Shown: one piece after another, positions 34,816 through 45,535 of the stretch
Numbering within the stretch: position 1 is the first letter of the stretch
Layout: each line of letters starts with the position of its first letter
Assembly: GCA_032622095.1 (NCBI GenBank)
Contig: CP136065.1
Span: 216,174,151 to 216,238,150, forward strand
Reading direction: 5' to 3'
DNA from: Siphonodentalium dalli
Taxonomy: Eukaryota > Mollusca > Scaphopoda > Gadilida > Siphonodentaliidae
DNA length: 64,000 bases
The notes under the pieces: generated by a model
Told to the model about the DNA's origin: nothing
Database searches by the model: none
What the model saw: the letters and a program-made list of their open reading frames with translations, nothing else
Made by a program: the position numbers and the translations under genes

Positions 34816-35963
34816 ACCTTCGGGGGAATGCATAATAAGCTAAACAAGTAGCAGAAGAACACCACATTTTATTAATCCAGGAACATTGGCTTTTCAAAAT
34901 CGAACAGTTGGAAATCGACAAAATCTTCAAGGGTCATCGCAACATATCAAAATTTGTGCATGAAGATAATCCAATTAATCACTCACGAAGGATCAGTGGT
35001 TATGGTGGGGTATCTATCATCTGGAGTGACGAAATCAATGAATTTGTAAAGAAACTACCAGATGGGGGGCACAATATATACTCTATCGTGATTAATATTA
35101 AACCTACTCAAATATGTATCATCAACGCCTACTTGCCGTCTAGAAGAAGCGGATCCGATAATCAAGACTATAGGGAGGGCCTCGACACACTACAAACTTT
35201 GGTCGAGAAATACTGTCACAGCCATGAAATCATACTTGCTGGAGACCTTAATGGATCACTACATAGAACGCCACCCAATCAACATGATTTATTACTGTCC
35301 TCTATGATGTCAAGATTGAAACTACTACCACCCGCAACTTATCCAGTGTCCCCAACTTTCTACCACCATGATCGAAAAAGCAAATCAACACTAGATTACA
35401 TTCTCTCCTCAATAAGTCAATCGACAGACAGGAACTACAGTCTGGCTGTGAGAAACATCGGCAAACACCTGCTGAATACCTCAGATCATACCCTACTATC
35501 AGGTCTCATTTCATTAGAAGATACTCAAAAGGGGAAGAAAGTTGAGAAAATGCAAGTTGAAGAGACCCATCATAAACCTTTATGGGAGAAGTGTAATAAA
35601 GAAATGTACAGTCATACCATCAAGGAGCTACTGAATGAAAACCTATCATATACAACAGCAAAATTTTATGTACTAGTAAATTTACAGATAATGCATCTTA
35701 CAAATGCTCTTGAAGAAGCTACAAGGTCAGCCATTCCATCCACTTGTAAGAAAGGACCTAAAATAATTCGGAACCTTAACTGGAACATATCTATCAAAGA
35801 AGCTGCTTCCAACTCTAAATCAGCATTTTTCAACTGGAAACAAGCTGGTGGTCCAAGATGTGGTGCATTATTTGAAAAGATTAAGAATACCAAAAAAGGC
35901 CTACGTCAGAAACAAAGACAAGAAGCTCGAAAAATAATTGAACACTATACAATAGAATTATGA
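34803..35963 (+). pseudogene. LINE ORF2 endonuclease (APE-type) domain, broken
   Basis: The frame reads LNILNLRGNA, two adjacent TAA codons at 34,833-34,838, then AEEHHILLIQEHW and a long open stretch. Endonuclease/exonuclease/phosphatase motifs appear in order: QE (metal-binding Glu) near 34,883, GYGGVSIIW, INAYLPSRRSG, ILAGDLNG (GDxNG), STLDYILSS and NTSDHTLLSG (catalytic SDH). These nick target DNA for target-primed reverse transcription. Apart from the double stop the domain looks intact. The following 100 residues are the basic linker seen before the reverse transcriptase. The order and motifs fit the CR1/Jockey group. Confidence 0.85.
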
Positions 35964-36096
35964 ATGCCCACGAGATGGATGCTAAACTCTTCTTCCAACT
36001 GGTTCGAAATCAAAGAAAGTCTGCTACTGCAATGACATCATGTCTTCTTTATGAGGGTAACATTATCACGGATGAATCAGATATTGTCAAAACTTG
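35953..36096 (+). pseudogene. LINE ORF2 linker after a frameshift; reverse transcriptase missing
   Basis: A shift near 35,955 moves the reading to MNAHEMDAKLFFQLVRNQRK and LLYEGNIITDESDIVKT, the usual linker (KLFxxLxRxQR, then LTDxxEIxxxWxxHF) just before the RT domain. A stop replaces the expected Trp, and no YxDD or other RT motif follows; unrelated sequence begins. The 3' half of this LINE is therefore absent. Confidence 0.75.
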
Positions 36097-36130
36097 AACA
36101 TTTATTTAATGTTGGTCTATTGTCAGCGCA

Positions 36131-36172
36131 GTCGGCAACCCGACGTTGGCCCGACGTCGGCAATCGACAGTG
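36131..36172. repeat. GTCGGC/CGACGTC-rich palindromic repeat, copy 1
   Basis: GTCGGCAACCCGACGTTGGC and CCGACGTCGGCAATCGACAG, flanked by TCTATTGTCAG on both sides. Same motif class as 39,530-39,712. Confidence 0.75.
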
Positions 36173-36180
36173 TCGTATTT

Positions 36181-36850
36181 ATTAATTATTATCTATTGTC
36201 AGGTATACATACTTACATGTACCGGTATGTAATGTCACAAATGTACTTGAAATGTCAATTGAAGGTCCAAATTATGTTCTATTTTGTTACATCGCGGCCC
36301 AGTTCTGGAGGGATCAACAAATTAGGTATACACATATGCTTAACATTAACGTTATATTCGGCCTCTTTATGCCACAGCAAGATTAATATTAGTGATATAA
36401 TGAGGTGTTGCATTTGAGAACGTTTGGGTCCAGAACTTTCTTCGGCATTGATCAATGAAGAGTTTCTTCAACTTCCTTGTTACGATCTAGTCCTCACATG
36501 GTACATGTATAAATAAAGGGCACACATGTGCGAAAATTCAATGTAGATTGAACCTAGTTCTGACATTAACAGGATTGTTCATGGCATATGCAGTAACTGT
36601 TGATATGGCGTATGGATCAACATAATGTCACCTTCTTCCAAATCACGTCAACAAAGTAAACGTTAAAAGTTCTAATGAGCCATGTCCCAGTAGATAACTC
36701 GGCCATATATTAGTATTATAGGTCATCAGATATCTTTAAACATTGAAAGGTATGTTGGCCAGCATTGGGGGCGATCAGGTTCTTTCAAGTGTGCAAGTGT
36801 GTTTAGTATTTCCCTCTATATCTTTACAGGACCACTGTTGGATATGGTAA
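36181..36850. other. Unassigned stretch
   Basis: AT-rich sequence between the LINE remnant and promoter-like repeat B. Nothing recognised. Confidence 0.45.
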
Positions 36851-37372
36851 TAATATACAGTTATCGCCCGCGATTGAGTGAGACACGGGGATTTGTCGCC
36901 CGCTCGAGACCTGGAATGTATTGAAGAAAAAGAAATAGTCAATTGATAAACAGCAAAGAGTGGCTATTTGATCTAGTACATAAACGTAGTTGTAACGTAT
37001 GTACATCGTATGTGCAATTGTCTGCAGCACATACCAACTGCATAATAAGGTTTATCTATTTGGCCCACGGTCTTTATTATTGATATAAAAAGGTCCAATA
37101 GGAACATTACACATTATAACGGATTTGTGTCTGTGATAACACCATTATACATAGTGTGCTTTAATTGCAAATAAAAAAACACACAATTATGCAAATTAGC
37201 AAACACCACAGTTCGCGGTTGTTATGAAACAGTGGGGTTTATAAAAACAGTGTTTTTCGAAATTATTAGAGAGCTGTCAGAGAATCTCTGCGCGTTGAGT
37301 TCTTCGTAGTTCTATGTTTACTGGTAACAGCTGAGCGGTCAATAACTGAGACAATGTTACCCTCGAGGGTAA
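36851..37372 (+). repeat. Promoter-like repeat, copy B
   Basis: Starts with CAGTTATCGCCCGCGATTGA and TGAGACACGGGGATTTGTCG, then GTATTGAAGAAAAAGAAATA through to the perfect 16-bp palindrome TTACCCTCGAGGGTAA at 37,357-37,372. It carries an octamer ATGCAAAT at 37,189-37,196 and, 49 bp later, TTTATAAAAA at 37,238-37,247, followed by the near-palindrome CAGAGAATCTCTG (37,278). Octamer plus TATA spacing is that of a Pol II promoter. No substantial gene follows. Confidence 0.75.
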
Positions 37373-37378
37373 TAATAT

Positions 37379-37501
37379 ACAGTTATCGCCCGCGATTGAG
37401 TGAGACACGGGGATTTGTCGCCCGCTCGAGACCTGGAATGACATTCCAGGTCGAGAGCGGCGACAAATCCCTGTGTCTCACGAAAACAAGGGTGATAACT
37501 G
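37379..37501. repeat. Foldback palindrome at the B/C junction
   Basis: CAGTTATCGCCCGCGATTGA ... CGCTCGAGACCTGGAATG is followed at once by its inverted counterpart CATTCCAGGTCGAGAGCGGC ... GGGTGATAACTG, giving about 60-bp arms with almost no loop, centred near 37,441. Confidence 0.85.
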
Positions 37502-38382
37502 TTTTGTTATCTGACAATGGAGTACACACGAACCTCCTTAATAGCAGGCATAAATGCGCGCATATATTATTTAATCCAGTTCGAAAAGTTAATTCTATGT
37601 TGGAATCATCGCTATTTAGAAAATAAAACATTCATAATCTGGATTAATTAACAGACCCGTCATTTGCGCAGATATTCTCCAGTCAGTTTGCTGGTTGCAT
37701 TTTGGAAATCGGTTCACGGAAAGAGGAGTAAAGCAATTTCGAAGTTGAGTAGCCATGCAGCGAAATGTTCGGTTTCGTTTCAAATGAGCGTGAAGACGCC
37801 GCCAGACGTGTTAATTTCCAGAATGCTAAAATGTGGAACTAACACGTTGTAGTAGTGCAAAAAGAAATTGACATCTGTCACAGATCGTTACGCAACATAC
37901 GGGTATTCTCTGTAGTCTGATGAATGTATTGAAGAAAAGAAATAATCAATTGATAAACAGCAAAGAGTGGCCATTTGATCTATAGTACATAAACGTAGTT
38001 GTAACGTATGTACATCGTATGTGCAATTGTCAGCAGCATACCAACTACATAATAAGGTTTATATATTTGTCCCACGGTCTTTATTATTGATATAAAAAGG
38101 TCCAATATGAATATTACACCTTATAACAGATATGTGTCTATGATAACACCATTATACATAGCGTGCTTTAATTGCAAATAAAAAACACACAATTATGCAA
38201 ATTAGCAAACACCACAGTTCGCGGTTGTTGTGAAACAGTGGGGTTTATAAAAACAGTGTTTTTCGAAATTATCAGAGAGCTGTCAGAGAATCTCTGCGCG
38301 GTGAGTTCTTCGTAGTTCTATGTTTACTGGTAACATCTGAGCGGTCAATAACTGAGACAATGTTACCCTCGAGGGTAATATG
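37502..38382 (+). repeat. Promoter-like repeat, copy C
   Basis: The right 460 bp (37,923-38,382) repeat copy B with few changes, including octamer ATGCAAAT (38,195-38,202), TTTATAAAAA (38,244-38,253) with the same 49-bp spacing, and TTACCCTCGAGGGTAA (38,363-38,378). The left 400 bp matches copy A only. Comparison of A, B and C shows a unit of about 800-900 bp. Confidence 0.75.
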
Positions 38383-38545
38383 GTGATTTATCGCCCGCCA
38401 TGTGACGCACTCTCAGCCAATCAGAAGAGAGGGAAATGGGATGAAGGATAACAAGGTGATTTACGGCCCGCCATGTGACGCACTCTCAGCCAATCAGAAT
38501 CTTGAGAGGAAAATGGGATGAAGGATAACAACAGCATATAACGCC
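38382..38545 (+). repeat. Two tandem 72-bp units with CCAAT boxes
   Basis: GGTGATTTAYSGCCCGCCAT, GTGACGCACTCTCAGCCAAT and CAGAA occur twice, about 72 bp apart (38,388 and 38,457). Each includes AGCCAATCAGA, a good NF-Y CCAAT-box match. They abut promoter-like repeat C. Confidence 0.75.
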
Positions 38546-39529
38546 CGTGAATGGAGATGTTGGTGTGTGCATGGGAAATAGATGTAAATGGTTGTCTCAA
38601 GGGAGCAATGTCGGTCGTCTTAAAACTTGCTGCATGATGGTGACAAATTAATTGTATGTTAGAAGCAGGATACATGTATCAGAGAATTAAATGGAGACAC
38701 GGACTCAGTGTATATGAGTGTTAATGATTACTTCAAATGCGCTTGCTTCAGTGAGTGTGAACAAATTCTCATTTATTATTGAAATGGCTTTGTATCGATC
38801 GGAATGGCACATTGAGATGTCCCTCAACTCGGATCAACACCTGTCCGGATTTTCGCATATATTGGGGTTCAAACCGTGACAACCTAATCTAGCCCAGATT
38901 ACGATGATCTAGGAATCGTTCACGATACATGTGGGAGATTTCCGTGTGCTGCATGGTGTTTGTCATTCTGTGCGTTGTTCCCCGAAGAGGAGTATATCAC
39001 ATTACGTATACGTATGTGACATGAGGTGTGAATCCAGAGTCCCTACATGCATGTGAAAAAGCCAACCATGCAGACTGAACTCTCGGTCGAACTATATATG
39101 AGTAGATATGTATGATGTGAACTGGAAAGTTAATCGGAATTTCGGAGTATTGGAGCTTCGTGGTACCGGTACAGAGTTTTGGACCTTCAGGCAATCGAAC
39201 CCAAGAAGATTAGGCCGGAAAAATCTTACGTACAGGTACGGTACAGGAAACTCTGGGATATAAAATTTCAAATTCAAAATTCCAGACCGTTTAAAAATTT
39301 GTTTTGTGACTTCTTGGTTACTAGTAACCGGAAATTCACAGAGAATTGCAATCTTTTTAGTCTTGTTAGTTTAGTTTGCAATTATAGTATATAGAGCTCA
39401 GTAGTTCACATGACCACGAACTTGATCACGCCACAATTATTTACTCCATATCTATGCCCGTGCCGTAGATATTGAGTAGATATGCATGCATGGCATGATC
39501 AAGACCACGAAAAGCCTTCGTGACGACTG
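38546..39529. other. Unassigned stretch
   Basis: No gene or element recognised in about 1 kb. Confidence 0.45.
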
Positions 39530-39712
39530 TGGTCGGCATGGCGTCGGCTGCCAACCATTTGCCAATGTCGGCTGCCGACGTCAGGCCGACGTCATAGCCG
39601 ACGTTGGCAAATGACATTGAACCGACAGTGGTCGGCATGACGTCGACTGCCAACCATAAGCCGACGTCGGCTACCGACGTCATAGCCGACGGCGCTGCCG
39701 ACGTCAGGTGGC
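39530..39712. repeat. GTCGGC/CGACGTC-rich palindromic repeat, copy 2
   Basis: About 180 bp in which GTCGGC, GCCGACGTC and their complements recur about twelve times in both orientations, for example GCCGACGTCAGGCCGACGTC. CpG density is far above the surroundings. Same class as 36,131-36,172. Confidence 0.8.
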
Positions 39713-40418
39713 TATTTGGAATAGTAGGCCTATACTATAGCCTTGGTCAAGTTGGTGAGGAAAATTTATTTAGAAATTTAACTCAGAATTTAACTCACTC
39801 GAAGGCTGAATGGCTTTATCAGGCTGATGATCTGTGTCTGTGATCACTCCACCGACATTGAAACAAAATACTACAATTGTTATAGAGAAAAGGGAAAGTT
39901 TTCCCATGGTTGTATCAGCAAAAATGTCAATCAACGATCTAATATTATTAATGTATTCTTCAAAATAGCCTGAGGAAAATTGTCACAACACGTCACGATC
40001 ATACAAAATCTTTGATGCAAATCACATTTCCGGTTTCAATCGTACGGAACAAATTTCGTACCGGTAATCCGGTACCCAAAACTAACACATCGGTATTTTG
40101 ATGCCAAAGCGCGATTAAAAGAACCTTTGTAACAATCGGCTTTGTAACAGTTGAAAAACGACCAAAAAATATTGTACGAAACGATAAGATGGTACGAAAC
40201 GTCCTGTGCCCGTTCATATAGCTAACGGCACGATTGATCAGCCTACGGGTGTGACTAAACGGCAAGCCATACCAAGTCAAACCAATCCATACCAAGTCGT
40301 CGGAAATCAGTCTGAGTAAACTCATACCTAAATATTCATTACAACATTGAATATATTTCAAATTTAGAGTCGACGTTCACCCAGACTGGTCGGAAATAAG
40401 AAGCAAAATTGAAGTTTA
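39713..40418. other. Unassigned stretch
   Basis: AT-rich sequence, no gene or element recognised. Confidence 0.45.
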
Positions 40419-41246
40419 TTCTATATTATTATGTATATGTGATGTTTATAATATCACCAAATAAAACTAGAGGTGTGACTGTCCCAATGGGACTACGGAT
40501 ACCCCCCCCCCTGTTTTTAAAATACTAAGATGTTTCACATGTCAGTAAACATTTAGTTAAAATAATAAAATAACAGTTCCCATTGCAGGTGTACAACCAT
40601 AACCCTCATCTTAAACCTATTGACCGAAAAATGTAGGAATAAAAGCTTGGACAAAATTATGCATGTTGCGAAAAAAATTCTAAGTCGAAAAAGGGGAATA
40701 ACTCCACACAAAAAATGTCGGACAGACGTCATAATCGCAGGTGCACAGGTTCCAATGGTACTAAATATCAGTGCCAAGATTAAAAAACATTGACCGAAAA
40801 ATGTAGGAATAAAAGCTCGGACAAAATTATGCATGTTGCAAAAAAAATTCCAAGTCGAAAAAGGGGGATAACTCCACCAAAAAATGTCGGACAGACGTCA
40901 TAATCGCAGGTGCACAAGTTCCCATGGTACTAAATATCTGTGCCACGTTTTAAACAAATTGACCTAAAAATGTAGGAATAAAAGCTCGGACAAAAGTATA
41001 CATGTTGCGAAAATTTTCTAAGTCGAAAAAGGGGGATAACTCCACCAAAAAAGGTCTGACAGACGTCATAATCGCAGGTGCACAGGTTCCCATGGTGGTT
41101 GATGTCTGTGCCAAGTTTCAAGGAAATTGATAAAAAAAAAACGACTGAGAAAAACTCCGGACAAATTTGTGTCCACGGACGGACGGACGGACGACGGTCG
41201 CCCCGATGGACGACGGACGGACAATTTAAGCTGACTCCAGTATATA

Positions 41247-44200
41247 GGGGAGACCCGGCAAAGTGGGACACCCGGGCAAAGCGGGACATCGGCATAACAT
41301 GCCTGAAACCTGAAATCTTGATAACGTTAGATGACGTCAGTTGTGACTAATTTCAGCGCGCAATTTGTTTTGAGAGCCATTCGAGTTTAGAAGAGACCAC
41401 CAGGCTACTTTTGTGGTGCAAAATTCGATTTTTCTGAACAATAAGTACCATAGTTTCACTAATTTTCGTTCGTTGCTTTCACCGCATAACCGTTTCCTAT
41501 TTATAGCCTACCAACTTACCTCACCTAACAATAACACAAAAATAAATAATAATGTCTCTGTAAACTGTCAATACATTCGTCATAGATATGATCATTTCGG
41601 ACAAAGTGGGACATGTACATATATTTCGGACAAAGTGGGACAGGCAAAGCGGGACATGTATGTACAGTGTCCCACTTTGTCCGAGCCTGTCCCGCTTTGC
41701 CCGGAAAGGTGGTCAATATAGTATATTTGTCTTGCAATTTATCGGCCACTTGACCGACATGGTCAAATAAAGGGAGTTGTAGGGTGCCCCCCCCCCCCCC
41801 AAGTCAATCTATATATTCACCCTTTCATCCCACCCCGATCCAAAATGGCAGTCGTCCAGAATGGTTCAAATATATAGGGCACCCATGACATTTCTCGGAC
41901 TTTTTGTTACCGATTTAGTTAAAACAAAGCTGTATGGTGGCCCCAAGCCAATCTAAATATTCACCCTTTCGCCCCACCCGATCCAAATTAGCCGCTGTCC
42001 AGAAAGGTTCAAACAGGGCACCTTGCCATTTCTCGGCCCCTTGACCGATTTAGGTAAAACACGGGTGAAAGAGGTGAATATTTAGATTGGCTCGGGGACA
42101 CCCCACAATAGGGCACCCATGCCATTTCTCGGTTTTTTTTTTTACCGATTTAGTTCAAACAAAGCTGTATGGTGGCCCCAATCCAATCTAAATATTCACC
42201 CTTTCGCCCCACCCGATCCAAAATGGCCGCCGCCCAGAAAGGTTCAAATAGGGCACCTTGCCATTTCTCTGCCCATTGACCACTTAAGTAAAACAAGAGT
42301 GAAAGGGGCGAATATTTAGATTGGCTTGGGGACACCCCATAAGTACACCCTTTATTTTACCTAATTCGGTCACGGGGACGAGAAATGGCATGGGTACCAC
42401 ATTTGAATTCCTCTGGATGACGGCCATTTTGGATCGGGGTGGGGTGTGTGGAAAGAGTACATTGTGGGCCACCCTTCAACACTCTTTGTTTGACCTAAAT
42501 CGGTCAAGGGGCCGAGAAATAGCATATATGCCGTATTTGAACCCTTCTGTGCGGCGGCCAGTTTGGATCGGGGTGAGGCGAAATGGGTGAATATTTAGAT
42601 TGGCTTGGGGGCCACCCTCCAACAACCTTTGTTTTACCTAAATCGGTGAAGGGGCCGAGAAATGGCATTGGTGCCAGATTTTACAATTTCTGGACGGCGG
42701 CCATTTTTTATCGGGGTGGTGAGTAAGGGTGAATATTTAGATTGGCTTGGGTCCACCCTACAACACCCTTTGTTTGACCTATATATAAATCGTTCAATAG
42801 GCCGAGAAAATGCATGGGTGTCTCTATTTGAACCCTTCTGGACGGCAGACATTTTGGATCGGGGTGGGGTGAAAGTGGTGAATATTTAAATGATCCTGGG
42901 GGCACCCTACAACATCCTTTGTTTGACCTAAATCGGTCAACGGGACGAGAAATGGCATGAGTGTCTTATTTGAATCCATCTGATCGACGGCCATTTCGGA
43001 TCGGGGTGGTGTGAAAGGGGTGAATATTTAGATAGTCTTGGTGGCACCATACAACACCCTTTGTTTGACCTAAATCTGTCAACGGGACGAGAAATGGCAT
43101 GATGTCCTATTTGAACCCTTCTGATCGGCGGCCATTTTGGATCGGGTGGTGTGAAAGGGGTGAATATTTAGATTATATTGGCAGCACCCTACAACAGCCT
43201 TTGTTTGACCTAAATCGGTCAAAAGGCCAAGCAATGGCATGGGTGCCCTGTCCTATTTGAACTCCTCTGGACGGCGGCCATTTTGGATCGGGTGGGGTAA
43301 AGGGGTGAATATTTAGATTGCCTTGGGGGCACCCTTGAACACCCTGTGTTTGACCTAAATTGGCCAAGGGACCGAGAAATAGTATGTGTGCCCTATTTGA
43401 ACCCCTCTGGACAGTGACCATTTTGGATCAGGTTGAGGTGTGTGATGTGTGTGGAAAGAGTGCCTTGGGGGGCACCCTACAACACCCTTTGTCTGACCTA
43501 AATCGGTCAACGGGGCGAGAAATGGCATGGGTGTCCTATTTTAACCCTTCTGGTCGGCGGCCATTTTGGATCGGGGTGGTATGAAATGGGTGAATATTTA
43601 GATTATCTTGGCCGGGCCACCCAACATCACCATTTGTTTGACCTAAATCGGTCAAGGGGTCGAGAAATGCCATGGGTGCCCTATTTGAACATTCTCTGGA
43701 TGGTGGCAATTTTGGACCAGGGTGTGGTGAAAGGGGGTATTTAGACTGGCTTGCGGGTCACCCTACAACACCTTATGTTTGACCTAAATCGGATAAATGG
43801 GCCGAGTAAAGGCATGGGTGCTCTATTTGAACCCTTCTGGACAGCGAACATTTTGGATCTGGGTGAGGTGAATATTTAGATTGGCTTGGGGTACTCTAGA
43901 ACACCATTTGTTTGACCTAAATCGGTCAATTGACCGAGAAATGGCATGGGTGCCCTATTTGAACCCTTCTGGACGGTGGCCACTTTGGATTGGAGTGGGA
44001 TGTGTGGATAGAATATCTGTGGGGGGGGGGGGACAATACAACACCCTTTGTTTGACATAATTATACAAAATTCGAATAAGTAATAAAATAAGGAATGGAA
44101 GTCACCTTCGTTTTAATCTGTACCGTGACAGGGGTGAATATATCGATAAGATATTAGATAACTCTGGTCGCCAGACAAGAAATCCTTCCTACTTAACCCA

Positions 44201-44545
44201 GCAGAAACTCATCTGCCACTCAGAGCCTGTCTGTCTGTAGCAGTCTGAGCAATGGCAACTCGCACTGTCTCTTTGATTTTGCTGTCCCATTTTCCCCGGA
44301 TAGCCTCGCATATTGTCCCACTTTGCCCAGTGCGGTGTCCCACTTTGCCCAAAGGCACGGGCAAAGTGGGACAAAACAAGAGGTTCAAAAAGGAACATAC
44401 CTAGATGTTGTTTAATATCAACGACCACCCGATTATATGCGCTGATGAATTGTATACCAATTAACGGCTTTCCATTTTTTTCCGGCGAAAACCCTATCTA
44501 AAATTCCTTGAAAACATTTGGTGCCCCGCTTTGCCCGGGTCTCCC
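41247..44545. mobile_element. DNA transposon Q (3.3 kb), non-autonomous, filled with a satellite
   Basis: Terminal inverted repeats GGGGAGACCCGGCAAAGTGG (left) and, in complement, GGGAGACCCGGGCAAAGCGG (right), flanked by ATA on both sides. The motif GGGCAAAGTGGGACA or its complement recurs about ten times within 450 bp of the left end and 270 bp of the right end, in both orientations, including a hairpin at 41,600-41,700. Such clustered subterminal motifs are typical transposase-binding arrays, as in CACTA-type elements, but the termini are not CACTA; superfamily unassigned. No transposase is recognisable. The interior is a 142-bp tandem repeat. Confidence 0.8.
41795..44060 (+). repeat. 142-bp tandem repeat inside transposon Q
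   Basis: About 15 diverged copies of a unit with GGTGAATATTTAGATTGGCT, CACCCTACAACACCCTTTGT, TTGACCTAAATCGGTCAA, GAGAAATGGCATGGGTG, CCCTATTTGAACCCTTCTGG and CGGCGGCCATTTTGGATC. Successive AAATGGCATG positions (about 42,384; 42,517; 42,660; 42,806; 42,950; 43,091; 43,231) give spacings of 133-146 bp. C and G homopolymers lie at both ends (about 41,791 and 44,021). Open frames on both strands are artefacts. Confidence 0.9.
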
Positions 44546-44857
44546 ATACCCCACTAACTTCGTTGCGGGGGGTATAACTATTTTAATGATATTTGATGGA
44601 CGAAAGTCTAATTAAATCGCCTAAAACACAGCGCGACGGACACCAAGTTGCATGGGGCTTGGTGTTTGGACATTTTGCGTTGTGGCTTGGTTCATATAGA
44701 AAAAAGCTCCCATCAGCTTATATCTATATAATTATGTATATGTAATGTTTATATTACCAAATAAAACTATTTTAATGATATTTGATGGACGAAAGTCTAA
44801 TTAAATCGCCTAGAACACAGCGCGACGGACACCGTGACAAAGCTGCGGCTTGGTGTT

Positions 44858-45298
44858 TATGGGAGGCCAAATTCACATTTATTAATAATTGTGCTTCAGC
44901 GCAATTCAATTGCGCTTCAGTGCAATCAATTGCGCTTCAGTACAATTCAATTGCGCTTCAGCGCAATTAATTATATATATGTGGCTACCCCCCCCCCCCC
45001 CCCCCCAGTTAATTAATGAATAAATCCAATATAAAATGAATTGCGCTGAACGGCAATTCAATTGCGCTGAAGCGCAATTATTTCCTCATATATGGGAACC
45101 CCCAGTTAATTAATGGAATAACCTATCTGTTCAGGGGTGTAAGCTTGTAACAATAATTGCGCTTCAGCGCAATTCAATTGCGCTCGCAATTGATGTGAAT
45201 CAAGCTGGATTGCGCTTTAGCGCAATTGAATTGGGCTTCAGCGCAATTGTATTGAGCTTCAGCGCAATTATTAATAAATGTGAATTTGGCCTCCCATA
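44858..45298. mobile_element. TIR element R (441 bp) rich in GCGCTTCAGCGC palindromes
   Basis: Inserted in unit H copy 2. The ends are exact inverted repeats of about 34 bp, TATGGGAGGCCAAATTCACA continuing to TTATTAATAATTG, flanked by GGTGTT on both sides (6-bp TSD, 44,852-44,857 and 45,299-45,304; register uncertain by one base). The interior has about ten copies of ATTGCGCTTCAGCGCAAT or its halves and two copies of a C-run followed by AGTTAATTAATG. No coding capacity. Confidence 0.88.
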
Positions 45299-45360
45299 GG
45301 TGTTTGGACATTTTGCGTTGTGGCTTGGTTCATATATAAGATAAAACTCCCATCAGCTTT

Positions 45361-45535
45361 TATCCGGGGTTTGGACCGGCAGACTTAAAAAGTCAGGCAG
45401 CTTTATATAAAGTTTGTGTTGTCTAGTGCATAGACATAATTATTATTGCACTTGACCATGTAACGTGCAAATGTATTTGTTTCAGCACAACGTGCTTATA
45501 TCTGCACACTAAATAAAAAGTTGCTAAATTAACCA
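45361..45535. other. Short unassigned interval
   Basis: No features recognised. Confidence 0.4.

Larger units (their letters stand above)
40470..44575 (+). mobile_element. Family P repeat, copy 2, containing transposon Q
   Basis: Inserted in unit H with AACTA on both sides (40,465-40,469 and 44,576-44,580). It starts GAGGTGTGACTGTCCCAATG and has three monomers in which GACAGACGTC recurs at 40,721, 40,890 and 41,058 (spacing 168-169 bp), the GTTCCCATGGTGGTTGATGT segment, an ACGGACGG tail (41,176-41,221) and the terminus CCACTAACTTCGTTGCGGGG GGTAT. Transposon Q interrupts it just before the terminus. Confidence 0.85.
40419..45360. repeat. Host unit H, two tandem copies split by nested insertions
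   Basis: The unit TATGTATATGTRATGTTTAT ... CCAAATAAAACTA, TTTTAATGATATTTGATGGA, CACAGCGCGACGGACACC, TTGGTGTTTGGACATTTTGC and GGCTTGGTTCATATA occurs twice. Copy 1 is 40,419-40,469 plus 44,581-44,718, separated by family P copy 2. Copy 2 is about 44,719-44,857 plus 45,299-45,360, separated by element R. Each copy shows the other's insertion site empty. Confidence 0.85.

Noticed and set aside
37354-37626. 90-codon frame downstream of the octamer-TATA in copy B as a real product
   Set aside because: In copy C the matching frame ends after eight codons, and in B the frame runs through the foldback palindrome; coding is unlikely.
40553-41350. Open frames on both strands around 40.5-41.3 kb and similar ones at 15.4 and 63.7 kb
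   Set aside because: They reappear at each copy of family P and simply reflect its monomers and GGAC tail.
42119-43584. Open frames within 42.1-43.6 kb
   Set aside because: All track the 142-bp repeat; successive frames repeat the same peptide pieces with stops and shifts.
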